Below are positions 21,937 to 31,369 of a stretch of DNA of 47,422 bases, one piece after another (the stretch's first letter is position 1; each line of letters opens with the position of its first letter). The notes beneath the pieces were generated by a model. That model was not told the origin of the DNA. It did not search any database and saw only the letters and a list, made by a program, of their open reading frames with translations. The DNA is from Mastigamoeba balamuthi. Taxonomy: Eukaryota > Evosea > Mastigamoebida > Mastigamoebidae. A program made the translations under genes and the position numbers. Location: assembly GCA_902651635.1 (NCBI GenBank), contig CACRSC010000048.1, forward strand, positions 209,327 through 256,748, read 5' to 3'.

Positions 21937-22470
21937 TTCACTCCTTCCTCACTATAGGCCAGCTCAGTTCTCTGTTCCGGCTGCAGAGTGGTGGCACAAT
22001 CTCCTCGACCATTCCGATATTCACATGGCAACTTTCGTCGACCCTATGATGCCTTTCTGTTTTCCATTTGTTGTTCTTATTGCATGTGATTTAATGTACT
22101 TTGTGTGCTCCTATATTATGTTTCTCTTTCTCTTTCTCTGACTCATGTTTATCATTCACAGACTGTCCAGGGCGACCTCGTTTTTGACATCAGCTTCCTG
22201 CATTCCGTGCCTGTCTCCATCACTCCTATGAATCCTGTCTTTCTTCTGTCATGTCCCATTGGTGTTCACTCCTGCAAGTCCTCTTTCCAGCTTGTCTCGT
22301 CTTCTCCTGGAGATGTTCTACTTCTTTATGGTTGTCAGCTGGCAGTGTTCTACGCCAGCATCGAGCAGCATCCTGCCTTCTGTGTAGTGCAGTGTATTCA
22401 CTGTGATCACTCGAACCAGCAGCAGATAGATCCCCAGGACATGATGGCGGGATGTTTAGAATCTCAGTGA

Positions 22471-23110
22471 GTTCAAAGTCATCAGCCGCTCCTTCATCAT
22501 CATGAGCTTCGCAGCAGGGGGTCATTCCCCCTAACATGACAGAGCCTCCTCAATGCTCTGGTATGCCGCAAGCTTCCATTCTACTCAATGTCAATTCTGT
22601 CTGCTGTTGAGTTCATCCAGTCATCAGAGTTTGAAACATGGCTCTCACTTCATACAAGGTAATCCAATATATTATTATTTGCTCTTTTTACCTCTATTCG
22701 CCTCCGTGCAGTGTACAGATCTTCTTTCACTTAGTCTTTTGATTATGATTTTTTATTTTGGACTGTATGCTATTTTTGTTATTTCTTTTTATTGGTGTAT
22801 TGCTCTTTTGTTTTACATTCTTCTTTTTATTCTTTTTTGCTTATTCTACATTTAAAACTTTTTGAATCGCATGTGATTAAATCACATTTTCTCCTTTAAT
22901 TTTTTATCACTTTTAGTCTTAAAGTGATTTAAAGAAATTTCATTTTTCAATTTTCGCAGTTTCATATTTTTTCAGAGGACCTAAGCGTCTCAGGCCTCTG
23001 TTTACTGTTTCAAATGTGTCTTTTTGTCTTTTTTTTCCTTTTGATGGAGTGTCAGTGGGAAATACTTTTGACAAAGGGAGATTCATTATAGCTGCCGTTT
23101 TCAGTGATGT
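22471..23110. other. Right non-coding end of element B
   Basis: T-rich sequence with a B-type palindrome (22864-22879) and a terminal block (22,910-23,110). That block resembles the terminal block of C at 27,700-27,870 (shared words GTCTTTTTTTTCC, GTCAGTGG, ATTCATTATAGCTGCC). No coding sequence is supported. Confidence 0.5.
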
Positions 23111-24040
23111 ATCGAAGCCTGCAGCTGTCACGAATGACCCGGAGGTTCACTGCAAAGGTCCATCAAGAAACCCCAGCAAACCCAAAGCAAAGGGAATGAA
23201 GAATGAGGAGCCCGGCCAAGGTATGCCAAGGGGCTCTCCCAGTCCACGAGATGAACCACCATGAGGACTGATAGGTCCACAGAGCTGTGTGCAGGGTGGC
23301 TTGGACATAGCACCAGCACCTCACAGTCAGGACTCAGCATCCCAGCTGCCAGCTCTTCGATCAGGCGATGTGCTACCAATGCATGAGTCTGGCCTGTCTT
23401 CGCAGAAGGGGAAGCTATCTGCCTTAGCACCCAGGGTGCAAGAGCGACGAGCCCTTCATAAGGAACAAGGCAGTGCCTGGATCGTAGCTGCACGTAAGAG
23501 GAAGGGCACCGACACAATACTCTACGACATATTGCTTCCCCCAGAAGGAAACCAGCAGTGGATACTGTCTGCCATCATCAAGGTATCGCATTCTCAGGCC
23601 CTGGAGAGGTTCTGGAGTGAGTGGGATCTGTCCGAGGCCCAGTTGGACACTCGTATGAGTGACACTGAGTGCTGATCGCTCCAGGCAGCAATGGCCATAA
23701 CATTATGCACCAAGAGTGGGGCCCTTACCCCCCCTAAGGCACTGGCCATGGGCGATTGCGACTCAAGCAGTGCTGATGGGCAAGTGAGAAGAGTTGTGAC
23801 GAACTGCTGGGTGACAAATTTCGTTCTTGTGATTCCAAGTGGGCCCCAGGCCCCCTTGCAGCAGCTCATGCTCTTAGTGCCCCTGCATTAGATCCTCACA
23901 GCTATCACAGTCCTGCGAGTCTTGTGCATGTGCATCACACGTGCATGTGTGTTTGTGGTAATTCAGGGTTAGTGACAGCGAAGCAGGTCCGTAGGGCAAG
24001 GCCTCTCGGGACCTGAACAAATCTGCTGCAAATCACTTTA
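23111..24040. other. Unassigned stretch with one open frame
   Basis: A plus-strand frame at 23289-23675 (128 codons) includes GSAWIVAARKRKGTDTILYD and ends TRMSDTEC. It has a reasonable composition but no family I recognise and no visible splice partners. The rest is non-coding as far as I can see. Confidence 0.25.
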
Positions 24041-24215
24041 TTGTGAAGATTTTTGGGGGTCTTTGTTTTTCCGCGTGCAGTGAGGGAGGCAGCGGCTCAG
24101 AAGAAGATGGTTCTCTGCTGCTGCATGAGCAAGAACAAGACTCCCCACGTGTTTGGGTTCACCTGTACATGGCGTGCAAACTAGGCAGGGTCGAGGTCGT
24201 GGCTGTGCAGCGAGT

Positions 24216-24497
24216 TCAGGCGCGCAACAGCCATTGCAGTTTCCACAGGAGGTGCACTGACTCAGTGTCTGGTGCGATCTTCTTGGGGGCCTGGTGCAGG
24301 TCGATGCCCTCATGGAGCAGAAAGCAGATGACACATGGAGATGTCATTACTTGTGCATCTCCGGCATGAAAGATCGCGAGCAGCGCATCAGCCGAGAGCA
24401 AGGGCATCTTAATCGACACAGTCAATGTGCGCAAGGTGACCTCAACCACGAATGCCCACTGGAAGCATGGCTGTGTGTCAGGCCAGACATAGTACAT
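24216..24497 (-). CDS. Small open frame of unknown function
   Basis: A 93-codon minus-strand frame beginning MYYVWPDTQPCFQWAFVVEV and rich in hydrophobic segments. It lies between unassigned DNA and the Harbinger-like remnant. I do not recognise the family; it could be a chance frame or an exon of a host gene. Confidence 0.2.
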   Translation of the reverse strand: MYYVWPDTQPCFQWAFVVEVTLRTLTVSIKMPLLSADALLAIFHAGDAQVMTSPCVICFLLHEGIDLHQAPKKIAPDTESVHLLWKLQWLLRA

Positions 24498-24849
24498 CCT
24501 GTGCCCCCGTGATAATGTATGGCTTAAACCCTGCGACCTGCAGTGCAGGAGCCTGGGAGATCTGATTCATCACGATCCCCTGTGCAGAGAACACGGAGGA
24601 GGAGGGCACAGCCCCGAGGGCGGGCATGATAAATGCAGCAGGCTTCATGGCTGGCTGGCATTGATGCTGTGAACTGGAGGAGCAGAAGCACGGGACGTCC
24701 GAAGCTGTGAGTCATCTATCATATCAATCACCTCGTCCTCCCTGTCATCTTTCTCATCTGCTGGGGTGCTTCTGCGCCAAGCTGGAGGCCCAAGGCGTGT
24801 GTGTGAGCAAGGGGGGAGGGGCAGAAGAGGGGTTGAGGGCGGGAGAGGG

Positions 24850-25002
24850 CTATAAACCGTTGAGCATGTTCCTGATTGACCGAATTTTGACATCGGGGAA
24901 CATCTTGAGGATCTCGTGAGCACTCTTGCCTAGGTGCTCCATGGCCCTGGCCCTCTTCTTGGCGCTGGCCAAGAGTTGCTTGAACGTCTTCTCCTTGTCC
25001 AT
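24850..25002 (-). CDS. 50-aa basic helical protein next to a Harbinger remnant
   Basis: ATG at 25002-25000 to TAG at 24852-24850. The protein starts MDKEKTFKQLLASAKKRARA and continues SAHEILKMFPDVKIRSIRNM. The second half looks like a helix-turn-helix (hydrophobic positions in EILKMFPDVKIRSI). Harbinger elements usually carry a second, Myb-like gene beside the transposase, and this frame is divergent from the transposase remnant starting near 25.3 kb. That pairing makes it a candidate fragment of such a gene; the assignment is inference. A host exon is the alternative. Confidence 0.4.
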   Translation of the reverse strand: MDKEKTFKQLLASAKKRARAMEHLGKSAHEILKMFPDVKIRSIRNMLNGL

Positions 25003-25328
25003 TGCTTGTGAGTTTGAGTTTTGTGGTGGGATTCTGTGTGTGGGTGAGTACAGCACGAGAGGCCCAGCTTTTCGTTTGCTCAAGGAACAGTTTTCGCTTG
25101 GCCAAGGAAAACAGAGTAAATGTGAGGTTTCACACACATACAACAGCTTCTTGCTGAGAATCAGCTGTGGTCACTGGAGCATTTTCTTCTCGAGGGACAG
25201 TTCACAGGAGGGAGCAAGAGGTGGTTCTGTGTGGCCAAACTTCGGGACATGAAGGAGACTGTGTCTGCTTTGATTCTTGTCTATTTCGGGAGCAGTGAGG
25301 CAAGGGTTGTGCAAAGCAACTTCGGGTT

Positions 25329-25925
25329 GTGCCTATGGTCAATTGCACAGGTTTTCATGATCGTCAGCATATTGCATCTGACAATGTGCCATTCTCCTGG
25401 GAGGTCATTGACCTCCTCATGACCCTTCATTGGCTGCGTTGTTACCCTACTGGAGATCAGGCCTTTGGAATGTGGAAGGTATCTCGCACTACTTACTATT
25501 CCAAAGTAATTCCTAATCTTCGTCTTCTTCATGCTTATCTCCCTGAAGTGCGACCTCTCAATTTGCCCAACTGATCTGACTCAGATCACCTGGAATCTTA
25601 AGGGAATGGGTCCCTGGCCCCTGGATGTTGGAAGGCATTGTAGGGGTTGTGGATGGAACACTCTGTTCTGTGTGGCTCCCAGGGTCAGAGCCTGAGCTGC
25701 AGCACAGGTATTCTGCTGGCCCAGTGATGGCTCTCAAGTATATGGCGGTGGTGAACCTCGTGACTGAAGAGATTGTCTACTGCTCTGATGGATACCCTGG
25801 GTCGATGCACAATTACAGAATCTTGCGTGAGTATGGGCTTCTTGATTGACTAGATGATGGCCAACTGCTGCTGGCAGATCTGGGCTTTGTTGGTGTGGAG
25901 CACTGCCTTGTGAAAAAAAAACGCA
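25329..25925 (+). pseudogene. Harbinger/IS5-like DDE transposase, truncated and broken
   Basis: The N-terminal helical part reads SWEVIDLLMTLHWLRCYPTG, QAFGMWKVSRTTYYSKVIPN. After a stop (25572) and a frame change, the catalytic domain begins: GIVGVVDGTLCSVWLPGSE (first Asp in VVDGT), GPVMALKYMAVVNLVTEEIV, CSDGYPGSMHNYRILREYG. A TGA follows (about 25847), then LLLADLGFVGVEHC (second Asp in LLADLGFVG). This is the DDE_Tnp_4 order. The domain stops before the catalytic Glu, and the sequence changes at about 25,925 into the companion gene of element C. A chimeric junction or deletion therefore removed the 3' third. Confidence 0.75.
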
Positions 25926-25939
25926 GGCCACACCTCAAT

Positions 25940-27250
25940 CTCACCAGCTGCCGCTGCTGCCCAGCCTGCTTTCGAACCACGTCGTCTCCCTCAGAGCGTC
26001 CTTAATCAGATACGGAACAGTGATTCCTTCAAATCCAGCATGTCCACAGAGAACACTGCTCCGTCATCTCCTTTGGCTCCTCCGTCTCCGCCAGCACCCC
26101 GTCACTCATCTCACGTTTGTCTTCCTTGTTTATCTCTTACTTCATCTTATATTATTCCAGGCATTCATCCCCCACTGGCATGGAGGAAGTCGTGATCTCT
26201 GATGGCACTGGCCGTCTGACCAGCAACCTCATCAACAAACCCCAGACCTTCGATGGAGGTATTTCCCCATTCTCATTTGCTTTCTTCTAATCATATGCAG
26301 GTTTCTCCCAGCCTGCTGAATCTGCCTCTTCATCTTCCTTACCGGCGTCTCAGCCCCCTGCTGCTCCAGAGAGTTCGTGTTCTCTTTTTTTCTTCTCTTC
26401 CTTCTTATGTCTCACACTCTCATTCTTCCTCATTCTCCTGTGGTTCACAGTTCCTGTCTCTGCTGCGTCTGCCATCTCGAGCAAGATGAGAATGAGGAAG
26501 AAACTGTCTGCCTCTCCTGGTATCGTCACCGCTGCTGCAGCTGCCACCTTCCCTGCTGCCGAACACCAGGAACCCCAGGGTCCGTCATACCCTTCCATTA
26601 CATTTGTTCGTTCAGCTGTATCATCAGTAACTCCAATTCCCTTCGGTATTTTTTCTTTTTTATCACCCACGATTACTTTCCCCCCAATAACATCATACTT
26701 GTCCCTCAATAAAGAATGAGAGCAGATCTGCCATCCAGGCCCCAGACATGGTTGCAAAACCTGCTGCTGCCGCAACTGATTCCAGTGACAACCCTGCCAT
26801 TCACGGAGTCAAGCCAGTCTCTACTCCTCCAATCATGGACGAGTCCAAGGTCAGCGACTCCAACAAAGACGAGCCTACAGCAGCAGCTGCAGTGACCAAC
26901 AATATTTCCAACACCAAAGGCAAGAGCTCGTCTGCGACCAAGAAGCAGAAGCCCAAGGCCTCGACTGCATTCGCAGTCATCAGCCCGACCCCGCAGTCAC
27001 ACGCCAAGCTCGAGACCAGTTCTTCCACGAAACCATGGACTCGGCCTAACCTGACCTTGCAGCAGCTCCGTGAACTCAATGGTTCTTTGCTTTTTTATTA
27101 TGTTAACTTACCTTTTATTCAGAGGAAAAACGGAAGTCAAACTTCAACCCGTTTGACCTCAGTGACGACTCATCTGTTTCTTCTTCAGCTGACAAGGACC
27201 CTGAGGAGCATGCAGACAAGTAAACCTCAAATGAGCAGACCACGAAGAGG
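25940..27250 (+). pseudogene. Companion protein gene of element C, C-terminal half
   Basis: FEPRRLPQSVLNQIRNSDSF (about 25,972) matches FKPRRLPPSVLSQLRTSDTF in copy D, followed by a Ser/Pro-rich linker. Introns with GT-AG ends separate short exons; one (from about 26,645) contains a TTATCACCCACGATTA palindrome at 26660-26675. The tail exon (26,748-27,080) reads MDESKVSDSNKDEPTAAA, then TKGKSSSATKKQKPKAST, ending LQQLRELN. After an intron of about 40 nt comes EEKRKSNFNPFDLSDDSS. Copy D has the same exon order. The N-terminal half is missing, so the gene cannot be functional. The charged tail again suggests a nuclear protein. Confidence 0.65.
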
Positions 27251-27601
27251 GGCTGAAGCATCTCAACGCCTGGCTCTCTTGCCAGGAGAAGAGGTGAGTC
27301 CCTTGGCAGGAGGAGAGGGCGAGGTCGCACGCTCCTCTGCGGCTGCGGCGGCTGCAGTGGTACACTTCCTTGTCGAACGGGTAGCCCTGCCCCTGGAGGG
27401 CTTGTCGACCTCCATTGCTTGTTTGGGTTTGTCGGTGTTCTCGACGACCTTCTCCGTCTCATCAGCAGCCTTTGCCCTTGACGATCTCCATGTAGCCATA
27501 GCCCGGGAACCCCTGTTGGCAGACCTTGACGAACTGGCAGGCTCAGGCTTCTCGGGCTTCTCCGTCTCATCAGGCTTCTCCATCTCGCCAGGCTTCTCAG
27601 G
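27221..27601 (-). other. Inverted segment inside element C
   Basis: Read on the minus strand it continues the companion tail: KPDETEKPEKPEPASSSR, NRGSRAMATWRSS, ending near CTTCGTGGTCTGCTCATTTG. Copy D has the same blocks (EKPDETKKPEKH, KRGSRAM, CTTCGTGGTCGGCTCATTTA) in forward order at 41.7-41.94 kb. The borders carry GACAAG on the left (27215-27220) and CTTGTC on the right (27602-27607). Confidence 0.7.
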
Positions 27602-27867
27602 CTTGTCAGTGCCCTTTCCTCTTCCTTATCAGGAAAACAAAGTGATCATCTGGTTTTGCCTGTTCACCTTTATCATTTTCGTTTTGTCTCTGCGTGTTTT
27701 TGGCTTTTCATTTTCCAATTTTTGGGTTTCAATTTTTTTTTCAACGGGCCTGAGCGTCACAGACCTGTGTTTTCGTGTTCCAAATGCGACTTTTTGTCTT
27801 TTTTTTTCCATTTTACAGGTTGTCAGTGGAAAACTCTTAAGACAATAGGAAATTCATTATAGCTGCC

Positions 27868-28280
27868 ATTCTTACTGGGCTCACATCACCCCTGTAGCCC
27901 TTAGGCCTAATGTCACCCTTGGGCCCGGGGGTTCCTGTCCCAGAGCCTGTTCATTTCCCGTAGGACCACCTGGAAGGATTCACCAACTCAGTCATAGTTA
28001 AAACAAGAATGCAGCCCACTTTGGACACCAGAGTGGAGAAGGCACTGGTGTATGTGGCATCGCACTGGTGTATGTGCCAATGGGCAGATTCATGCGCAAA
28101 GAGTTGACAAAATCCAGTGATGCTCCTGGACTGCCCTTGTTGCCCTTGGGCCCCTGGGGTCCGACATCTTCCTGTTTGCCATGCTGGCCATTCTAGTCCA
28201 TCAGACCTCTTGCTTCGGTGTCTCCTTATGACCCTGAGGCCCCAAAGGGTCCATAGGGCTCACATCGTGGCCCATGCCAC
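27868..28280 (-). pseudogene. Collagen-like Gly-X-Y fragment, decayed
   Basis: The minus strand near 28,260-28,130 reads as triplets with Gly first: GPY GPF GAS GS(stop) GDT EAR GLM, then GQH GKQ EDV GPQ GPK GNK GSP GAS. A second block at about 27,930-27,880 reads GTP GPK GDI RPK GYR GDV. Two stops and several lost glycines show decay. This is the triple-helix signature of collagens; fibrillar and other types cannot be told apart. It is the only such sequence in the window and sits directly against the right end of element C. Confidence 0.6.
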
Positions 28281-29460
28281 CTCACTCATGGCCCTTGCCA
28301 CTTCCCCACTGCCATTTCACTGGCAGGCTGATCACTTCACACACACACATCAGAAAAACAGTTTGTTGTTCCATTTCTCATTTACACAGCTACATGGTAA
28401 AGCCTTTCAGCAGATGCAGGAGCCCAAGGCATAGGCAGCAGCATCAAGGGGGCAGCAGACGCCTCTGTACACCTCCCCATGCACCATCGGCAGCACCTGT
28501 ATCACCTCTGCCAGCTGGCCACACTTACCCCAGCCAGCTGCTCTCCTCTGCCTTGCCTCGCCCTCATCCCCCTCACCCCTCTCACCTCTTACTCTGTCTT
28601 CTGAGGTCCAGACTGACTGCTGCTGGTGGAGCAGTTGCTCAGCTGCTGTGCTGTTGTCATTGGGGCAGAGGATCCGGCAGTGGTGGCAGCAACAGCAGAG
28701 GGCGTGATTGAGGTGATAGTAGATGTATTGCTTACAGGGCTCATCCTCTGTTATTAATACCAATCAATACATCATTACTTCTTCCTTGAGTCTCTCATAC
28801 TCATAGGGCCTTCTGCCCCCACTTCACGTATTTCTGGGCATCACATTGGAGCATCGACAAAGGCCATCAGCCAACACAGCAGTGCACAGAACTATAACAG
28901 GGCGAAATGCTGCAGACATATAGCAGGCCAGGAGACGAAATGGGAATTGAACAGCACCTGTAATACGGCTGAGGAGAACAGTGCCAGGGTGTGGGTAAGG
29001 GCAAATGGCTGAGGGGAAATGGCAAGGCACACAGCCAAAGCCTATGGCAGCAGGTGAATGCCCAAGGTGAACAGCCATGCACAACAGCATTTGTAGCCAT
29101 GCAACACCAAGGTCTGTGCAGAAAGGGAAGTGTGCCTCTCTAAAGAGTGACCGTGCATGCAGGGTGGTCATCACAGAGGCTGGCGCACTGAACCTGCATA
29201 TGGCAGGGCCATGGGGCGCATGCATGAGGCCGCAGGCTTGTGTGTGAGGCAGAGAACGTAGAGGCAGTGCTCGTGCAGGCAGTGGGAAGCACAGACCCCC
29301 TACCAGGGCAGTGAATTGCTTGTAAATGGCATTCTCATTTAGTTTACAATTCTGTGACTGCTTCATCTGTGCCTTTTTCCTGCTCTATTGTTTTTGGACC
29401 CAGTCTTTTTTGCAATCTGTGTTCTTTCAATTTTGTTTGCATTGACAAGATACTGAGTGG
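28281..29460. other. No supported gene
   Basis: Open frames exist on both strands, the longest being a 180-codon minus-strand frame at 28,824-29,366. None has a recognisable domain, coding-like composition or splice partner. The sequence is of intermediate GC content without clear repeats. Confidence 0.4.
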
Positions 29461-29462
29461 AA

Positions 29463-30020
29463 AAAAGCTATATTAAAAACATTTGGTCATCACTGCAACT
29501 GTTGCACATGAAGTGCTAATCTTTAGCTATGTTTTTTCAGTGCTACTTTTAGTTATTCAAGCATAAAAATTGCACAACATCGCTATAGCAATTTTTAGCA
29601 CTATATACGATCTAAATCCAGCATTAAACATTTGGTCATCACTGCGTTTTAAGCACTGAAGCGCTAAAATAGTGCATGTAGCACTTATTTTTCAGTGCTA
29701 GAATTAGCGCTAATTTAGCACGAATTTTCCAATGTGCATGATTCACATGACACGCATGATGCATATGGTGCGCATCACTCGTTTATAGTGATACATGCAC
29801 ATGTAGCGCATGCATTACTATAAACGATTAATACATATCATGTGCATTAATCGAAAAACACAAAAATAATTAGATTTAATTAATGTGCTAGATGCGCAAC
29901 AGACGCTACATGCACATAGCATGCATGTAGTGATTCAATCAATATTCAATCGATTAAATCGATTAAATCGATTGAATATCAATTGAATCGCATTTAGCAA
30001 TTCAATCACTACAATCTCTA
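29463..30020. repeat. Orphan terminus of an A-type element with nested palindromes
   Basis: TTAAAAACATTTGGTCATCAC at 29,466 (shortened here) repeats the left terminus of element A (4031), including TTTTTTCAGTGCTA further in. A second start lies at 29,627. The stretch to 30,020 is full of TAGCGCTAA-type and ATCGATTAAATCGAT-type palindromes, for example around 29,940-29,990. No genes. Confidence 0.65.
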
Positions 30021-30059
30021 AATGTGATTGCAATTTACAAAAACTACTAGTTCTATTTT

Positions 30060-30560
30060 TTATTTCTTTGCTGCTTCTACAGCACTGTGCTGCTTTAGCA
30101 GTACAGTATGGTGCCTCTTCTGTTGTGGTAAGAGGCGCTGTACATCCACAGGCCCCATGCTGGCCAGCGTGGTCATGTCGTCCCAGTTGATGTCGTTCTG
30201 GTCGTCCTGCTGCTCCTCCTGGTACTTCTCCTGCTCAGGGGCCTCAGGGGCCTCAGAGGCCCCGTTCTGCAAAAATTCAGTTAGTATAAACACAAGGGAA
30301 GGGCAGTGAAAGGGGCAAGAGGGAGAAGGAGAAGAAGGAACATACCTCAACAGCAGCAGCCATCTTGGCTGCTGCTTCTCCTTCCCTGGCAGCAACCCTG
30401 GCAGCAGCACGTTCATGCTGCACAGGATTGCTGATTAGTCCTAGGGCACGAACAGGAGAGATCTTCTCCCTGTGCCTTTTGGCCGGCTTGGACTTGGATT
30501 TCTTCAAAGCCTCAGCCACCACCCACCCCCCCCGTTCCGTTCTTCCCCCCTGTAGTCAAG
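30060..30560 (-). CDS. Basic and acidic C-terminal exons (possible end of the RBBP6-like gene)
   Basis: One exon (about 30,560-30,346) encodes EALKKSKSKPAKRHREKISP and an Ala/Arg-rich stretch ending AAAKMAAAVE. A GT-AG intron (30267-30345) keeps the frame into the last exon (30266-30060): NGASEAPEAPEQEKYQEEQQ, WDDMTTLASMGPVDVQRLL, stop at 30060-30062. It follows the zinc-knuckle exon in the same direction and has similar GC content, so it may be the 3' end of the same gene; that link is inference. The 5' border is blurred by a G-run near 30,530. Confidence 0.45.
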
Positions 30561-30653
30561 TGGTAACAATTTTTTAAGTAAAGGGGGGTTTTTCTTCCCC
30601 AAATTGTGTACCTTTTGTGCACCATGCGCACCATGCGCATCATGCTCAAATAA

Positions 30654-31234
30654 TCAATTTCTAACACTTTTGTAGCGGTCAGGGAAACACACCTTTCGGC
30701 CCAGGCTCTTGCACTGTGCCTGGGCCTCCTTCTCTGAGGAGGAGCTCGAGGAGAGCTCCTCCTCAGAGAAAGAGCTTCCCACACTGCTGCTGGCTGGGCT
30801 ACTGCTTGGACACTTTTCAGCTCCACAAATGGCATCTTTCTCCATGGAGAGCACTTGCGGAAATGCACAGGGGGCTGGGAATTGGCGTGGGGTGCGGGAG
30901 GCGGGAAATGCGCACTCGTTGGTCCTGACCGTCGCGAGGCCCCCGAGCGGGTGCGCCAGTACCGCCGCGGCCGCCGCGGGCCCAGCGGTCGGCGCGTCTG
31001 CCACCTGCAGCAGCAGCGAGGCGGGGATGCCGACGGGGCTGCGGAGGCGGCGGGGCTCGAACGCGGGGTCGCCGTTGGTGGGGCAGTGCTTGATGTAGTG
31101 GCCCCGCTGGTGGCACCGGTGGCACACGTAGCCCGGCGGAGGCACCGCCCCGTAGCCCGGGCAGCCTCCGCCAGGGGCCCTGGCGCCCCGCAGCGTCGCC
31201 GGCTGTCTTCTGTACTTGACCTGCAGCTGTGTGT
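30654..31234 (-). CDS. RBBP6-like protein, zinc-knuckle exon (partial)
   Basis: After a CTGCAG acceptor near 31,227 the minus strand reads VKYRRQPATLRGARAP, then PPPGYVCHRCHQRGHYIKHC PTNGD (C-x2-C-x4-H-x4-C CCHC knuckle; the family motif is YTCFRCGKPGHYIKNCPTNG), followed by RSPVGIPASLLLQV, which also matches RBBP6 (KKSTGIPRSFMMEV). A Ser/Glu-rich part follows (FSEEELSSSSSSEKEAQ), ending at a stop near 30,656. The RING domain expected downstream is not visible. This exon should follow the DWNN exons at 13.66-14.14 kb, but it is 17 kb away on the other strand. Confidence 0.65.
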
Positions 31235-31369
31235 TTAACCTGGTCTTGCTCTCCTGTTCCTGCAACATTGCCTGCTCCACTCAATCCCTTCTGCATTGCT
31301 GTTTCAGTGCACAAATGACATCAAGTGCAAATCAGCCAGCTGGCAAAATCTAGGCTGCTCACTCTCAGG

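Larger units (their letters stand above)
20411..22470 (+). pseudogene. DUF7869-type transposase-like gene of element B, internally inverted and deleted
   Basis: Starts at an ATG (20411) with LFYHAITAAATPIVTFQSQ, matching VAYRTITVAACSVV in A, then a stop at 20600. Further exons match A in order: LSAREGKKLDATDLIKELV, VIDIRHYWLSLSQ, VYPTDDKCHLFLCRKAFF and MSVALKSSVVHAYLF. Then the coding strand flips: 21395-21896 reads on the minus strand as SFWLELVSELLSKGHG, GEHRVCSICAMYWDQ, CRSDAANRWCIIINGMTAPN and LWPKNQDLIGTTLLLHVVEH. The plus strand resumes with VPAAEWWHNLLDHSDIHM and, after an intron, LLLYGCQLAVFYASIEQ and FCVVQCI. The region holding the second and third catalytic acids is missing. Non-functional. 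Confidence 0.8.
18299..22879. repeat. Dispersed 16-bp palindrome family, B type (TTATCACATGTGATAA)
   Basis: Good copies are at 19899-19914, 20168-20183, 20716-20731, 21200-21215, 22078-22093 and 22864-22879; half-sites lie near 18299, 19738 and 20322. The half-site is TTATCACA, differing from the A type mainly at the centre. As in A they lie in introns (20716, 21200, 22078) or in the shared promoter gap. Confidence 0.85.
16554..23110. mobile_element. Element B: second two-gene transposon (decayed)
   Basis: Same layout as element A: a leftward companion gene (19.7 to 16.55 kb) and a rightward DUF7869-type gene (20.4 to 22.5 kb) around a shared promoter gap. The right end is marked by a sequence at about 22,910-23,110 (TTTTTGTCTTTTTTTTCC, then ATTCATTATAGCTGCC) that recurs at 27,700-27,870 at the end of element C. 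The left terminus was not located. The protein similarity to A is moderate, so B is a diverged relative, not a recent duplicate. Confidence 0.65.
25930..27870 (+). mobile_element. Element C: 3' half of a third companion-gene element
   Basis: Begins abruptly after the Harbinger remnant and ends with a terminal block (27,700-27,870) matching the right end of element B. Only the C-terminal part of a companion gene, in plus orientation, is present. An internal segment (27,221-27,601) is inverted. Confidence 0.6.

Noticed and set aside
28824-29366. 180-codon minus-strand open frame
   Set aside because: No domain, no coding-like periodicity, no partner exons; likely chance.
31021-31238. Plus-strand frame in the GC-rich region
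   Set aside because: Mirror of the zinc-knuckle exon, whose CCHC motif on the minus strand is unmistakable.
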